Below, one piece after another: positions 7,137-15,588 of a stretch of 64,000 nt of DNA. This DNA is from Microbacterium sp. T32 (GTDB taxonomy: Bacteria > Actinomycetota > Actinomycetes > Actinomycetales > Microbacteriaceae). Below the pieces are notes generated by a model that did no database searches, was not told the origin of the DNA, and saw only the letters and a program-made list of their open reading frames with translations. The stretch spans positions 434,001-498,000 of the forward strand of contig NZ_LQQP01000012.1 in the NCBI RefSeq assembly GCF_001619615.1, read 5' to 3'. Made by a program: the position numbers and the translations under genes. Within the stretch, counting starts at the first letter, position 1; each line of letters starts with the position of its first letter.

Positions 7137-8077
7137 TGGGCGCCGGTCACACGCACGCACCGGCTACCGGCGCAGCCGGGCAACCGACCGACCACCGCGC
7201 GCGTCTTTGGATTGCCTTCGGAATCACCGCGGCAATTGCCGTAACGCAAGCGGCTGGATCCTTCTTCACGGGCAGTCTTGCCCTTCTCACGGATACAGCC
7301 CATGCGCTCACTGACGCATCCGGACTTCTTGTTGCGCTCATCGCCGCGACGCTGATGCGGCGCCCCGCTAGTGCGCAACGCACCTGGGGGTTCCGTCGTA
7401 TCGAGGTCATCGCCGCCTTTGGCCAAGCGGCTCTATTGATGGCGGTCGGGGGCTACGCCGCCATCGAGGGGGTACGCAGGCTCTTCGAGCCCCCTGAGGT
7501 GCCAGCTACCGAACTGCTGGTTTTCGGAGTCGTTGGGCTAGTCGCGAACATCATCGCCATCTTCGTGCTCGCCTCCAGTCGTGGATCAAACTTCAACATG
7601 CGGGCGGCGTTTCTGGAAGTGATGAACGATGCGCTGGGATCGCTCGGGGTCATTGTTGCGGCCGTTCTCATCTGGACCACGGGTTTCCTTCAAGCTGACG
7701 CCATCGCCGGACTTTTCATCGCCGCACTCATCGTTCCGCGTGCGTTCAAGCTGCTGCGCGAAACGTCGCGGGTGTTGATGGAGTTCACCCCCGACGGTTT
7801 GGATTTGGACGATGTGCGATCACACATCCTCGAACTTGACCACGTCGTAGACGTCCATGATCTACACGCCTCGACGGTCGCTACCGGCCTACCGACGATC
7901 AGCGCGCATGTCGTCGTCGAAGACGAATGTTTCACGGATGGACACGCGGCTGCAGTCCTCAAGGACGTCAGAGCCTGTGTGGCCCAGCACTTCAAAGTGT
8001 CCGTGTTGCATTCCACCTTCCAGGTTGAGACAGCCGACCTGCAAAATTCGGAACCCGGGGATGTCCGCCACGCTTGA
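7136..8077 (+). CDS. czcD: CDF-family divalent metal cation exporter (CzcD/ZitB-like)
   Basis: Inner-membrane cation diffusion facilitator of 313 residues with six predicted membrane spans and a soluble C-terminal domain. The His-containing N-terminus (GHTHAP) leads into TM2 with HALTD. TM5 carries EVMND in place of the HxxxD found in E. coli ZitB, so the site is H/D plus E/D. The C-terminal domain includes the DVHDLH segment typical of Zn-type CDFs. It exchanges cytoplasmic Zn2+ (possibly Co2+ or Cd2+) for protons. It is coupled to the ArsR gene at 6750 (stop and start share one base), giving a two-gene detoxification operon. The family is certain; the exact metal is not. Confidence 0.92.
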   Translation: MGAGHTHAPATGAAGQPTDHRARLWIAFGITAAIAVTQAAGSFFTGSLALLTDTAHALTDASGLLVALIAATLMRRPASAQRTWGFRRIEVIAAFGQAALLMAVGGYAAIEGVRRLFEPPEVPATELLVFGVVGLVANIIAIFVLASSRGSNFNMRAAFLEVMNDALGSLGVIVAAVLIWTTGFLQADAIAGLFIAALIVPRAFKLLRETSRVLMEFTPDGLDLDDVRSHILELDHVVDVHDLHASTVATGLPTISAHVVVEDECFTDGHAAAVLKDVRACVAQHFKVSVLHSTFQVETADLQNSEPGDVRHA

Positions 8078-8192
8078 TCGCGAACGGCGTCGAACCGCTC
8101 GAACGGGCGTGGCGACGTCCCGATCGCATCCCAGCGTCATCGCCAGTCGTTCTCAGCGATTCGCCCAGAACCGCTACGTACACTGGCTACCA

Positions 8193-8624
8193 ATGTCTAA
8201 TGACGCTCGCTCACCGCGCTCCGCGCGAGAGAACGAGCACGGGACGATAACGCGATTCATTACCATCATCGCCCTCGGGGCGCTCATGCTGCTCGGATTC
8301 GTGGCGCTCAGCCACGGCGACAACGGCCCGGCGAGCGGTGCGGTCGCGACCGCATCTGACGCTGCGTCGCAAGAACCAGCCGCACCCGTCATCACGTCTG
8401 TTGTCCAGGCGAGCGCGTACGACGCGTCACCCGAAATGGCGGTGTGCGTTCTAGGTGTCGTCTGCGGATTTGTGCTGTACCTCGTCGTTCATCTCCTGGT
8501 ACGCCGCGGACGGGCCGGGCTCATACTCTGGCGTGCCCTCCCGCCGTCTCTCATCCACGCGGTGGTCATCAGACCTGGAGGTCACGCCCTCGCAATCACG
8601 CAACTGGGTATTTCCAGAACCTGA
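8193..8624 (+). CDS. Small two-segment membrane protein with C-terminal ISRT motif
   Basis: 143 residues, ATG 8193 lying 8 nt after a TACACT -10-like hexamer (8179-8184), so probably leaderless. The N-terminus is charged; a membrane segment follows (ITIIALGALMLLGFVAL), then an Ala/Ser-rich linker, then a second segment (VCVLGVVCGFVLYLVVHLL), then a basic tail with LPPSL and a terminal GISRT. Architecture and C-terminus resemble the DUF6153 proteins at 5574 and 35844, although the cysteine/histidine cluster is missing. It begins the large operon whose next gene is a DsbA-like protein 79 nt downstream across a terminator-like hairpin. A leader or uORF role is a hypothesis; the function is unknown. 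Confidence 0.65.
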   Translation: MSNDARSPRSARENEHGTITRFITIIALGALMLLGFVALSHGDNGPASGAVATASDAASQEPAAPVITSVVQASAYDASPEMAVCVLGVVCGFVLYLVVHLLVRRGRAGLILWRALPPSLIHAVVIRPGGHALAITQLGISRT

Positions 8625-8656
8625 CATCGGCACGTCGCCCCCGCGGCGACACTCAT

Positions 8657-8676
8657 CCGGGTGAACCCGGGTTTTT
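8657..8676 (+). terminator. Terminator or attenuator between the 8193 ORF and the dsbA-like gene
   Basis: CCGGGT (8657-8662), two-base loop, ACCCGG (8665-8670), then GTTTTT. This is an intrinsic-terminator layout placed only 28 bases before the next start codon. Just upstream GTCGC and GCGAC can form another small stem. Because the genes on both sides run in the same direction, attenuation controlled by the upstream ORF is plausible. Confidence 0.6.
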
Positions 8677-8703
8677 CTCGTGCCATCAAGTGCTGGAGTA
8701 CTC

Positions 8704-9372
8704 ATGAAGATCAACTGGAAGGCGACGGTCATTACCGGCGCCGCCGCTGTCGCCGTCGTCGCCGGGGCTGTTATCTATGCCCTAGTCGACCAAAACAACA
8801 CCCGCGTCGCCGCCGAGGAAAGGGGAGGCGGTTCGATAGCGGTCGTTCGAGAAGACTCTCACCTTCTCGACGACGCCGGCGACGACGCCATCACCATCGT
8901 GGAGTTCCTCGATTTCGAGTGCGAAGCCTGCGGCGCCTACTACCCTGTCGTGGAAGAGCTGCGAGTGAAGTACGAGGGACAGATCAACTACGTCGTCCGT
9001 TATTTCCCTCTTCCCGGCCACATTAACTCCGAAAACTCAGCGGTCGCTGCGGAAGCCGCGGCACGCCAGGGACGCTTCGAGGAGATGTACAAACGCCTCT
9101 TCGAGACGCAGGCCCAATGGGGTGAGTCTCAACAAAGCCAAGCGGAACTGTTCCGCTCGTACGCGACCGAGCTGGGCTTGGACATGGCGGCCTACGACGA
9201 AGCGGTCGCCGACCCCACCACTCTCGAGCGTGTCCGATCGGACCTCGACGACGGACGCGCACTCGGCGTGGACCGCACTCCCACATTCTTCGTCGACGGC
9301 GAACCCCTCGTCATCGAACGATGGAACGACCTCGAAGAAGCCATCACCACCCGCTTGGATAACACCCCCTAA
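8704..9372 (+). CDS. DsbA-family membrane-anchored thiol oxidoreductase
   Basis: 222 residues from ATG 8704 (MKINWKAT). An N-terminal signal-anchor (about 8-28) places the thioredoxin-like domain outside the membrane. The active site is FECEACGAYYP, a C-E-A-C redox pair near residues 80-83, and the cis-Pro region is DRTPTFFVDG. It belongs to the DsbA/Thioredoxin_4 group, which introduces or isomerises disulfides in exported proteins. It shares one base with the following FAD gene and belongs to an operon with TlpA-like, CcdA and ResB proteins, so it may serve thiol chemistry of copper proteins or apocytochromes. The fold is certain; the partner is inferred. Confidence 0.9.
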   Translation: MKINWKATVITGAAAVAVVAGAVIYALVDQNNTRVAAEERGGGSIAVVREDSHLLDDAGDDAITIVEFLDFECEACGAYYPVVEELRVKYEGQINYVVRYFPLPGHINSENSAVAAEAAARQGRFEEMYKRLFETQAQWGESQQSQAELFRSYATELGLDMAAYDEAVADPTTLERVRSDLDDGRALGVDRTPTFFVDGEPLVIERWNDLEEAITTRLDNTP

Positions 9373-10385
9373 TGGCGGGCCTGTCACACCGACGAGTCAT
9401 CATCGTGGGCGCAGGGCAGGCTGGACTGGCAACCGCAGCAGCACTGATCGCTCGCGGCATGGAGCCGCAACGCGACTTCGTCGTCATCGATCGCTCCCCG
9501 CGGGCTCGACGCGCGTGGAGCGCGCGTCGGCCTTCTATGCGGTTGCTCAGCAACGCCGAGCACTCTGGCTTCCCGCGCAGACCACTAGAAGGTGATCCTT
9601 ACCGACACCCCACACCGAGAGACATCGAGAGCTACCTCCACAAATTCGAAGCAGAGCTTGGCCTAAAACCCGTCTGGGGAGTCCGTGCCCTCGCCGTGAC
9701 CCCCCATAACAACGGCCCAACGCTGCGATTGAGCACCACCGTCGGGGAGGTGCAGACCCGCAACATCGTGTGCGCCACCGGTGCCGCAGCGCGTCCCCGA
9801 TTCCCGGAATGGGCCGCTGATGCCGAGGTGGAAGGGGTTTGGATGCACACCAGCGCCTACCGAACGCCCGAGCAGATCCCGCCGGGTCGGGTACTTATCG
9901 TCGGCGGGGGCAATGCCGGGGTGGAAGTTGCCTCAGATCTCGCGAACTCGCACGACGTCACCTTGGCGGTTCGCACCCGGCGCACCGAAGTACACGCACG
10001 GCAGTACCCCAGCCACCCACATGTCTGCCCGTGGCGACGCGCGAAAACCGCTCAGGAACCCCTCTACGGACATTCCTACGACGCCCTCCGAGACAAGGGG
10101 GTCCACATGCAGACCGAGACAACAGGGGTTCGCGGAGACGAGTTCACCTTCTCAGACGGGTCCAGGCAGACGTACCAGTCAGTAATCTTCGCCACCGGGT
10201 ACAAAGCGGGCGACGAGTGGCTGCCCACTTTCCCGCAGCCTCAGCGCCGCAGCCGCACCTCGACGGCGCTTCCTGGTCTATTCGTCGCCGGGATTCCCTC
10301 CCACAGCCACGCCAAAGCCAACACCCTCCCCGGTGCGTGGGCGGACGCGACTCGTATAGCCCGTTTCATCCACGCCCGACCCTGA
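9372..10385 (+). CDS. FAD-dependent NAD(P)-binding oxidoreductase (flavin monooxygenase-like)
   Basis: 337-residue cytosolic flavoprotein, ATG 9372 overlapping the preceding stop by one base. An FAD-binding Rossmann motif VIIVGAGQAGLA lies at about 9-20, a second nucleotide motif VLIVGGGNAGVE lies near 175, and an ATG-type motif IFATGYK lies near 275. It resembles the CzcO/YpgJ-type flavoproteins often encoded next to cation transporters. The substrate cannot be told from sequence. Its place between a thiol oxidoreductase and lspA suggests a redox role in the envelope-maturation operon, possibly supplying reducing equivalents, but that is speculative. Confidence 0.85.
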   Translation: MAGLSHRRVIIVGAGQAGLATAAALIARGMEPQRDFVVIDRSPRARRAWSARRPSMRLLSNAEHSGFPRRPLEGDPYRHPTPRDIESYLHKFEAELGLKPVWGVRALAVTPHNNGPTLRLSTTVGEVQTRNIVCATGAAARPRFPEWAADAEVEGVWMHTSAYRTPEQIPPGRVLIVGGGNAGVEVASDLANSHDVTLAVRTRRTEVHARQYPSHPHVCPWRRAKTAQEPLYGHSYDALRDKGVHMQTETTGVRGDEFTFSDGSRQTYQSVIFATGYKAGDEWLPTFPQPQRRSRTSTALPGLFVAGIPSHSHAKANTLPGAWADATRIARFIHARP

Positions 10386-10392
10386 AAGTTCA

Positions 10393-10779
10393 ATGAAACT
10401 CTTCCTCGCATCCACATTTCGCCATCAGGTATCGCAAGTCCTGCTGGTGCTGTGCACCACCGTCGCTCTTAACGCCGCCTTCATCGTTGCAGGACCCGCC
10501 ACACCAACCGCTGCCGTCGTTGCGCCCGCGCTGAGCTCGGCCACCTCAGAGGCCAGCGTCGTGAGCTCCGAGACTCCATCGCCCGCCCACCAGACCCACC
10601 CTCACTTCACAGCGACCCCCCGCGCGGTCGGTCGCGGAGTGCCCACCGGCGGCGGCGAGGCCGCCCCCCTGATGGGAGTCTTCGCAGTGGCGCTCATTCT
10701 CGGTAGCGCGTTCGTCATGCTCATCATCACGGCGCGGCGAACCCGCCACCTCCGGAGGAGCCAAGAAAGTGGCCGCTGA
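10393..10779 (+). CDS. Small two-segment membrane protein (unknown)
   Basis: 128 residues from ATG 10393. A hydrophobic N-terminal segment (VLLVLCTTVALNAAFIVAG), a Ser/Thr/Pro-rich exported linker with several histidines, and a second membrane segment (MGVFAVALILGSAFVMLII) give the same layout as the DUF6153-like proteins in this window. The C-terminus is basic (RRTRHLRRSQESGR) and lacks their terminal I/S-R-T motif. It overlaps lspA by 11 bp. No family is certain. Confidence 0.6.
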   Translation: MKLFLASTFRHQVSQVLLVLCTTVALNAAFIVAGPATPTAAVVAPALSSATSEASVVSSETPSPAHQTHPHFTATPRAVGRGVPTGGGEAAPLMGVFAVALILGSAFVMLIITARRTRHLRRSQESGR

Positions 10780-11311
10780 AAAGACGCGACCGTTCGCCAT
10801 CGCCTGCATAGTGGCAGCGGCCGCGGTGTTGATAGACCAACTCAGCAAGGCCATTGCCCTGACCGCGCTTGCAGACGGGCGGCGGGTGTCTGTTATCGGG
10901 GACGCATTCGGTCTGCAACTCGCTTTCAACCCCGGCGCGGTGCTGGGGGCAGGTTCGGGAATGACCTGGATTCTCACCGTCATAGGCGTGGCAGCCGTCG
11001 CCGGGCTTTTCGTTATGGCGGCCCGCGCGCGAACGGCGGGCTGGGCGGCTGGTGTGGGACTAATCCTCGGCGGAGCTGTGGGCAACCTCATCGACCGATT
11101 CATGTCGCCACCCGGTTTTGCTGTCGGCCACGTCACCGACTTCCTCGCCTACGGGAGTCTGTTCGTCGGCAACCTGGCAGACATCTTCCTTGCCGCTGGA
11201 GCGATAGCAGTCGCCGTGCTGCTCATGCTTCGCCAACGCACGAATAGCGGCGCTCAGGGCGAGCCCGCCGGGCCACCCCCGTTCGATGTTTCCCCGGAGG
11301 ACAAGCAGTGA
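10769..11311 (+). CDS. lspA: Lipoprotein signal peptidase (signal peptidase II)
   Basis: Aspartyl protease of the inner membrane that cleaves prolipoprotein signal peptides after lipid transfer by Lgt. 180 residues; GTG 10769 sits 8 nt after GGAGGAG. Four membrane segments are visible. The catalytic aspartates are in GNLIDRF and NLADIF, and the conserved FNPGAV lies near residue 50. It overlaps the genes on both sides. With lgt at 33652 and lnt at 15585 it completes an extra lipoprotein pathway on the island, additional to the chromosomal genes that any such bacterium must have. Accessory lspA genes next to metal transporters are known from other mobile elements. Confidence 0.95.
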   Translation: MAAEKTRPFAIACIVAAAAVLIDQLSKAIALTALADGRRVSVIGDAFGLQLAFNPGAVLGAGSGMTWILTVIGVAAVAGLFVMAARARTAGWAAGVGLILGGAVGNLIDRFMSPPGFAVGHVTDFLAYGSLFVGNLADIFLAAGAIAVAVLLMLRQRTNSGAQGEPAGPPPFDVSPEDKQ

Positions 11312-11640
11312 AGAAAACGAAGACGCCATCTCGGTACCAAAGAAACGCCCTCGCCCCCGGTCTGATCGCCGCAGCCGCTCTGTTCGTGGCGCCGGCTCTA
11401 CTGGACAGTAGTTGGTTCACGGTCGTGCGCTTCATCGTGGCGATTTTGGCGCTCATCGTCGCCTCGTTCGCCTACCAAGAGCGGCAGCTGTGGTGGGTGC
11501 CGGTATTCGCGGTAATCGCAGTGGCGTGGAACCCAGTGCTTCCCATTCCCGCTGAAGGTGTCCTGTGGACCGCCGCACAACCCGCAGCCGCAATCATCTT
11601 CCTTGTCGCAGGAGCCACCATCAAAAGGGAGCGGGCATGA
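11308..11640 (+). CDS. Small membrane protein (DUF6804-like)
   Basis: 110 residues from GTG 11308, overlapping lspA by 4 bp and the TlpA-like gene by 4 bp. Four hydrophobic segments are separated by very short loops, with a basic N-terminus and the central motif FAYQERQLWWVP. This resembles the DUF6804 family of small actinobacterial membrane proteins. No catalytic residues are evident. The tight coupling suggests it is part of the envelope-maturation operon. The role is unknown. Confidence 0.6.
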   Translation: MKKTKTPSRYQRNALAPGLIAAAALFVAPALLDSSWFTVVRFIVAILALIVASFAYQERQLWWVPVFAVIAVAWNPVLPIPAEGVLWTAAQPAAAIIFLVAGATIKRERA

Positions 11641-12224
11641 ACCGCAAACTCATCGCCCTCAGCGCGGCGCTCATCATCATGGGCATGGTGACCGGTTGCG
11701 CAGCCACGGCCCAATTATCCGACGCCGGCGCGGGCGCTTCGTTCTCTGATGGAGATTTCCAGGTAGCCGAGATCGCCGCGTCGGACAGAGGCAAACCCGT
11801 TCAGTTCGAAGGCATCACCGAAACCGGTGAAACCGTGACCAGCGATGACTACCTAGGTGAGGTGCTCGTTGTGAACTTCTGGTACGCCGCCTGCGGACCG
11901 TGCATCGTCGAGGCTCCCATGCTTGAAGAAGTCTTCCAACGCTTCCAGGACACGGGAGTCGACTTCCTCGGGGTGAACACCTACGACCAGGCTGAGACGG
12001 CATTATCTTTCGCTCGCGAGAATAAGGTCACCTACCCCAGCATCATCGACGTCAATGACGGCCAGGTGAAACTCGCCTTCGCGCAACTCACCCCGATTCA
12101 AGCCACACCCACAACGCTCGTGATAGACCGCCAGGGTCGTCTCGCCGCCCGCATTATCGGCCAGCTCCCCAGCGCATCAATTCTGTCCACCATCGTCGCC
12201 GACACGTTGGCGGAGGCGCCATGA
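11637..12224 (+). CDS. TlpA/ResA-like thioredoxin lipoprotein
   Basis: 195-residue lipoprotein, ATG 11637 overlapping the upstream stop. The signal peptide ends in the lipobox MVTGC (Cys near residue 20). The thioredoxin domain carries WYAACGPC (C-G-P-C), with the usual cis-Pro in QATPTTLVID. Such proteins reduce apocytochrome c or copper-site cysteines outside the membrane, taking electrons from CcdA, which is the next gene with a 4-bp overlap. It also is a substrate for the island's own Lgt and LspA. It is the probable ResA partner of the ResB/ResC pair in the window. Confidence 0.92.
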   Translation: MNRKLIALSAALIIMGMVTGCAATAQLSDAGAGASFSDGDFQVAEIAASDRGKPVQFEGITETGETVTSDDYLGEVLVVNFWYAACGPCIVEAPMLEEVFQRFQDTGVDFLGVNTYDQAETALSFARENKVTYPSIIDVNDGQVKLAFAQLTPIQATPTTLVIDRQGRLAARIIGQLPSASILSTIVADTLAEAP

Positions 12225-12985
12225 GCGCCGGGACGCTGGTCGTCGACGGCGCGCTCTGGGTTGCCATCCCCCTCGCCCTGTTGGCTGGTCTCATCTCCTT
12301 CCTCTCACCCTGTGTCCTCCCACTGGTCCCCGGCTACCTCGGATACCTCGGCAGTGTCACCGCCCTTCCCCCCGCACCCGGCAAAGACGGTATGACAGCG
12401 GTCGCCACACGCCCACGGCTCGTGGCAGGCGTCCTCCTCTTCATCGCCGGATTTACCGTGGTCTTCGTCACCGTGACCGTCCTAGGAGGACTATTCGGGG
12501 TCGCGCTTCTGCGCTACGCCGATCTCCTCACCCGCGTGTTTGGCGTCGTGAACATCGTCCTGGGGCTGACTTTTATGGGCGCAATCCGGCTCGGGCAGAG
12601 CAGCATCCGCCCTGCCCTCCGTGAGCGAGCAGGGCTCGTCGGCGCCCCTCTTCTTGGACTCTCACTCGGTGTCGGCTGGACGCCCTGCATCGGCCCCACA
12701 CTCGCAGCAATCCTGTCCCTGTCATGGAACCTCGGTGACCCCGCACGAGCCGGGCTCCTCGGTCTGTCCTACTCCCTCGGCCTCGGAGTGCCCTTCCTCG
12801 CACTGGCACTCGGATGGGGGTGGGCCGCGCGATCCGTCACAGTCCTCCGCACCCGCATTCGCGCACTCAACCTCATCGGAGGTGCCGTGCTCATCCTCCT
12901 CGGGCTGCTCATGGTGACGGGCGTGTGGACCTCACTCATGTCACTTCTGCAACAGGTGGTAGTCAATGTCCCCCTCCCGCTCTGA
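12221..12985 (+). CDS. ccdA: Cytochrome c biogenesis thiol-disulfide transporter CcdA
   Basis: 254 residues, ATG 12221 in a 4-bp overlap with the TlpA-like gene. It has six membrane segments. Conserved cysteines lie in SFLSPCVLPLVPGYLGYL (near residue 30) and in GWTPCIGPTLAAIL (near 150), the pair that relays electrons from cytoplasmic thioredoxin to extracytoplasmic thiol proteins. It supplies reductant to the TlpA/ResA-like lipoprotein upstream. Its 3' end overlaps resB by 20 bp, so all three are translated together. Confidence 0.95.
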   Translation: MSAGTLVVDGALWVAIPLALLAGLISFLSPCVLPLVPGYLGYLGSVTALPPAPGKDGMTAVATRPRLVAGVLLFIAGFTVVFVTVTVLGGLFGVALLRYADLLTRVFGVVNIVLGLTFMGAIRLGQSSIRPALRERAGLVGAPLLGLSLGVGWTPCIGPTLAAILSLSWNLGDPARAGLLGLSYSLGLGVPFLALALGWGWAARSVTVLRTRIRALNLIGGAVLILLGLLMVTGVWTSLMSLLQQVVVNVPLPL

Positions 12986-14651
12986 CACCCGCCACGCTGA
13001 CTCAGACCCGCGGCGGCCAGCGGACCACTCTGACGGGGCTCCGGACGATCAGGACAGCCCCCAGTTGAGGCTCGATGGTAAAGGGTGGCTGCGCTGGACA
13101 TGGCGCCAGCTCACCAGCATGCGCACCGCGCTCATCCTCCTGCTGTCCCTCGCCCTGGCCGCAGTGCCAGGTTCACTGTTTCCACAACGAGGCGCCGACC
13201 CGAACGGCGTCATCCAATGGGAGCGCAGCAACCCCGAGTGGTTTCCATTCCTCGACGCAGTCGGACTCTTCGACGTCTACTACTCACCCTGGTTCTCGTC
13301 CATCTACCTGCTGCTGTTCGTATCCCTCATTGGATGCGTCATCCCGAGAGCGAAACACCACTACCGCGCTCTCAAAGGCCACCCCCCGCGCACACCCATC
13401 CGGTTCGCCCGACTCCCCGAACACCTCGAGCGTGCCATCCCCGGCGAGCACGTCACCCCCGCCGCAGCGCTGGATCTTGCCGAAACAGAACTCACCCGGC
13501 GTCGCTACCGCGTCCGCCGCTACGACGGGAAAGGGTGGACCTCCGTTTCGGCCGAACGCGGGTACCTCCGTGAGACCGGCAACCTGCTCTTCCACATCGC
13601 CCTGGTCGGCGTGCTCGTCTCCGTCGTCGTCGGCAAAGCGTTCGCCTACACCGGCCAACGTGTCGTAGTGGAGGGGACAACCTTCGTCAACACTCTCAGC
13701 GACTTCTCCTCCTTTGACCCCGGCCGTTTCGCGGACGGATCCAACCTGACGCCGTACTCCCTCACGCTGGACCGTTTCGACGTCACCTACCAGCCAGCCG
13801 GCTCACCTGGCGGCGGACAAGCGGGCGACTTCGCCGCCAACGTCACCATCAGATCTCCCGGAGCGGATGACCAGACCGAGCGGGTAGTCGTCAACTATCC
13901 GATCACCGTGGGGGGTGACCGCATCCATCTCCTCGGGAACGGCTACGCGCCTACCCTCACCATCCGTGACGCGGAAGGTCAGATCGTGTACAGCGACTCA
14001 CTACCCTTCCTTCCGCAGGATTCCAACATGACCTCACTGGGTGTAGTCAAAGTCCCGGATGGCTTGCCGCAGCAACTCGGGCTGATCGGTTTTTTTTACC
14101 CCACGCAGGACACCTTGCCCTCAGGTGCCGCCACCTCGATCTACCCCGACGTCATCAACCCCGTCATAACCCTCAACGCCTTCGCAGGCGACCTCGGTAT
14201 CGATGATGGAACCCCCCGTTCCGTCTATGCCCTGGCAGTTGACGAACTCACGCAACTCACCGGCGGCGACACCGGACAGGACTCCATCGAACTCAGGCCC
14301 GGCAGTACCAGTGCGCTGCCTAATGGGTGGGGCACCATCACATGGGAGGAAGCAGACGGCGCTCCGGTAAAACGGTTCGCGTCTTTGCAGATTCAACGCG
14401 ACCCCAGCAGCGGCTGGGTCTTGGCATTTTCTGTGTTGGCTTGCGTCGGGTTGTTCACCGGACTCCTCATACCTCGCCGCCGCATTTGGGTGAAAGTCCA
14501 TTCGTCGACCCCAACCAACTCGACGATCCCCGTCGAGTACGCCGGTCTCGCTCGAGGAGAAGACCCCGGGCTTGCCCGTGCCGTCGAGCAGTTAGCGGAT
14601 GCCCACGCACAAGCATGCGAGCGGGCGAGTGTGGCCGCGCAGTCACGGTAG
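12966..14651 (+). CDS. resB: Cytochrome c assembly protein ResB
   Basis: 561 residues from ATG 12966, which lies inside the end of ccdA. A charged N-terminal tail of about 40 residues precedes the ResB domain. That domain has membrane segments near 55-75, 110-130 and 200-220, a large exported domain, and a last segment near residue 475. ResB works with ResC/CcsA (19887) as the system II haem exporter and cytochrome c synthetase. The match includes the characteristic LTSMRTALILLLSLALAAV segment and the FPQRG that follows. No c-type cytochrome is encoded in the window, so the substrate must be elsewhere or of another kind. Confidence 0.93.
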   Translation: MSPSRSDTRHADSDPRRPADHSDGAPDDQDSPQLRLDGKGWLRWTWRQLTSMRTALILLLSLALAAVPGSLFPQRGADPNGVIQWERSNPEWFPFLDAVGLFDVYYSPWFSSIYLLLFVSLIGCVIPRAKHHYRALKGHPPRTPIRFARLPEHLERAIPGEHVTPAAALDLAETELTRRRYRVRRYDGKGWTSVSAERGYLRETGNLLFHIALVGVLVSVVVGKAFAYTGQRVVVEGTTFVNTLSDFSSFDPGRFADGSNLTPYSLTLDRFDVTYQPAGSPGGGQAGDFAANVTIRSPGADDQTERVVVNYPITVGGDRIHLLGNGYAPTLTIRDAEGQIVYSDSLPFLPQDSNMTSLGVVKVPDGLPQQLGLIGFFYPTQDTLPSGAATSIYPDVINPVITLNAFAGDLGIDDGTPRSVYALAVDELTQLTGGDTGQDSIELRPGSTSALPNGWGTITWEEADGAPVKRFASLQIQRDPSSGWVLAFSVLACVGLFTGLLIPRRRIWVKVHSSTPTNSTIPVEYAGLARGEDPGLARAVEQLADAHAQACERASVAAQSR

Positions 14652-14661
14652 GTCTACAGCT

Positions 14662-15588
14662 ATGAACACTTCCCCTGAGTTCGGTGACTACCTGCTGCTC
14701 GCAGCGAACCCGTTGACCCTTTTACCGGTCGCCGCGACGATGATGGCCGCCATCTACCTCCTTGGGGCGTCACGTCTGTGGCGGCAGCGTCGTCGGTGGT
14801 CGGTGTTGCGCACCGTGAGTTTCATCTCAGGCTGCACAGTCCTCGCTGCCGTCACCGGCCTCGCGGTAGAGGACTACGGCGAAGCTCTACTTTCGGTGTT
14901 CATGTTCCAGCAACTGACATTGATGATGGCTATCCCACCGTTGCTCGTGCTCGGTTCCCCAGGAACCCTTCTGCTGCGCGCAACTCCACATCGCGGCGTC
15001 GGTAAGAGCATCCTCAGATTGGCGCACGGCGCGTTGCGATGGAAAGGGTCAAGATGGGCTCTCAGCCCCTGGGTTGCATTACCTGCCTACCTCGCGGCCT
15101 TCTACGGCCTGTATATTGCCGATCTGCTCGATCCCGTCCTAGCCCTACCCGGTGGCCACACCGCCTTGGAGGCGGCGTTCTTGGTCAGCGGAATTCTGTT
15201 CACCATCCCTGTGCTCTCTACAGATCCGCTGCCGGTCCGCATGAGCCACGGCGGTCGGGCGCTCGACCTTTTTGCCGAGGCAGCGTTGCACGCCTTTTTT
15301 GGGGTGTTCCTCATGATGGCGACCAGTCTGGTGGTGGGAACATTCGCTGAATCGACCATTGCTTTGGGCATTGACCCGATCGAGGACCAACGCATAGCCG
15401 GCGGTCTCGCATGGTCCTATGGCGAGGCGCCCACACTCATCATGATCCTGATCGTGATGCACCGGTGGTTCCGGCACGATTCCGTTCGTGACGCCGCCGC
15501 AAGCAGGTGGGCGGATGCCCACGGGGACCCGGAGCTCGACGAGTACAACGAGTACCTGCGCCGGCTCGAACAACGTGGGTCCGCATGA
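14662..15588 (+). CDS. ctaG: CtaG-type cytochrome c oxidase assembly / copper membrane protein
   Basis: 308 residues, ATG 14662, with about seven membrane segments. The conserved MFQQLTLMMAIPPLLVLGSP segment, the paired histidines in the middle, and the C-terminal DQRIAGGLAWSYGEAPTLI are hallmarks of the caa3_CtaG family, needed to insert copper into cytochrome oxidase in Bacillus and also associated with CopD. It ends in a 4-bp overlap with lnt. Together with copC and copD downstream, it points to delivery of copper to, or its clearance from, the outer face of the membrane. Confidence 0.88.
   Translation: MNTSPEFGDYLLLAANPLTLLPVAATMMAAIYLLGASRLWRQRRRWSVLRTVSFISGCTVLAAVTGLAVEDYGEALLSVFMFQQLTLMMAIPPLLVLGSPGTLLLRATPHRGVGKSILRLAHGALRWKGSRWALSPWVALPAYLAAFYGLYIADLLDPVLALPGGHTALEAAFLVSGILFTIPVLSTDPLPVRMSHGGRALDLFAEAALHAFFGVFLMMATSLVVGTFAESTIALGIDPIEDQRIAGGLAWSYGEAPTLIMILIVMHRWFRHDSVRDAAASRWADAHGDPELDEYNEYLRRLEQRGSA

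Noticed and set aside
7136..8077. ExxxD in TM5 of the CDF protein as a novel metal site
   Set aside because: Glu at this place occurs in other actinobacterial CDF exporters as far as I recall, so it is not strong evidence of new specificity.
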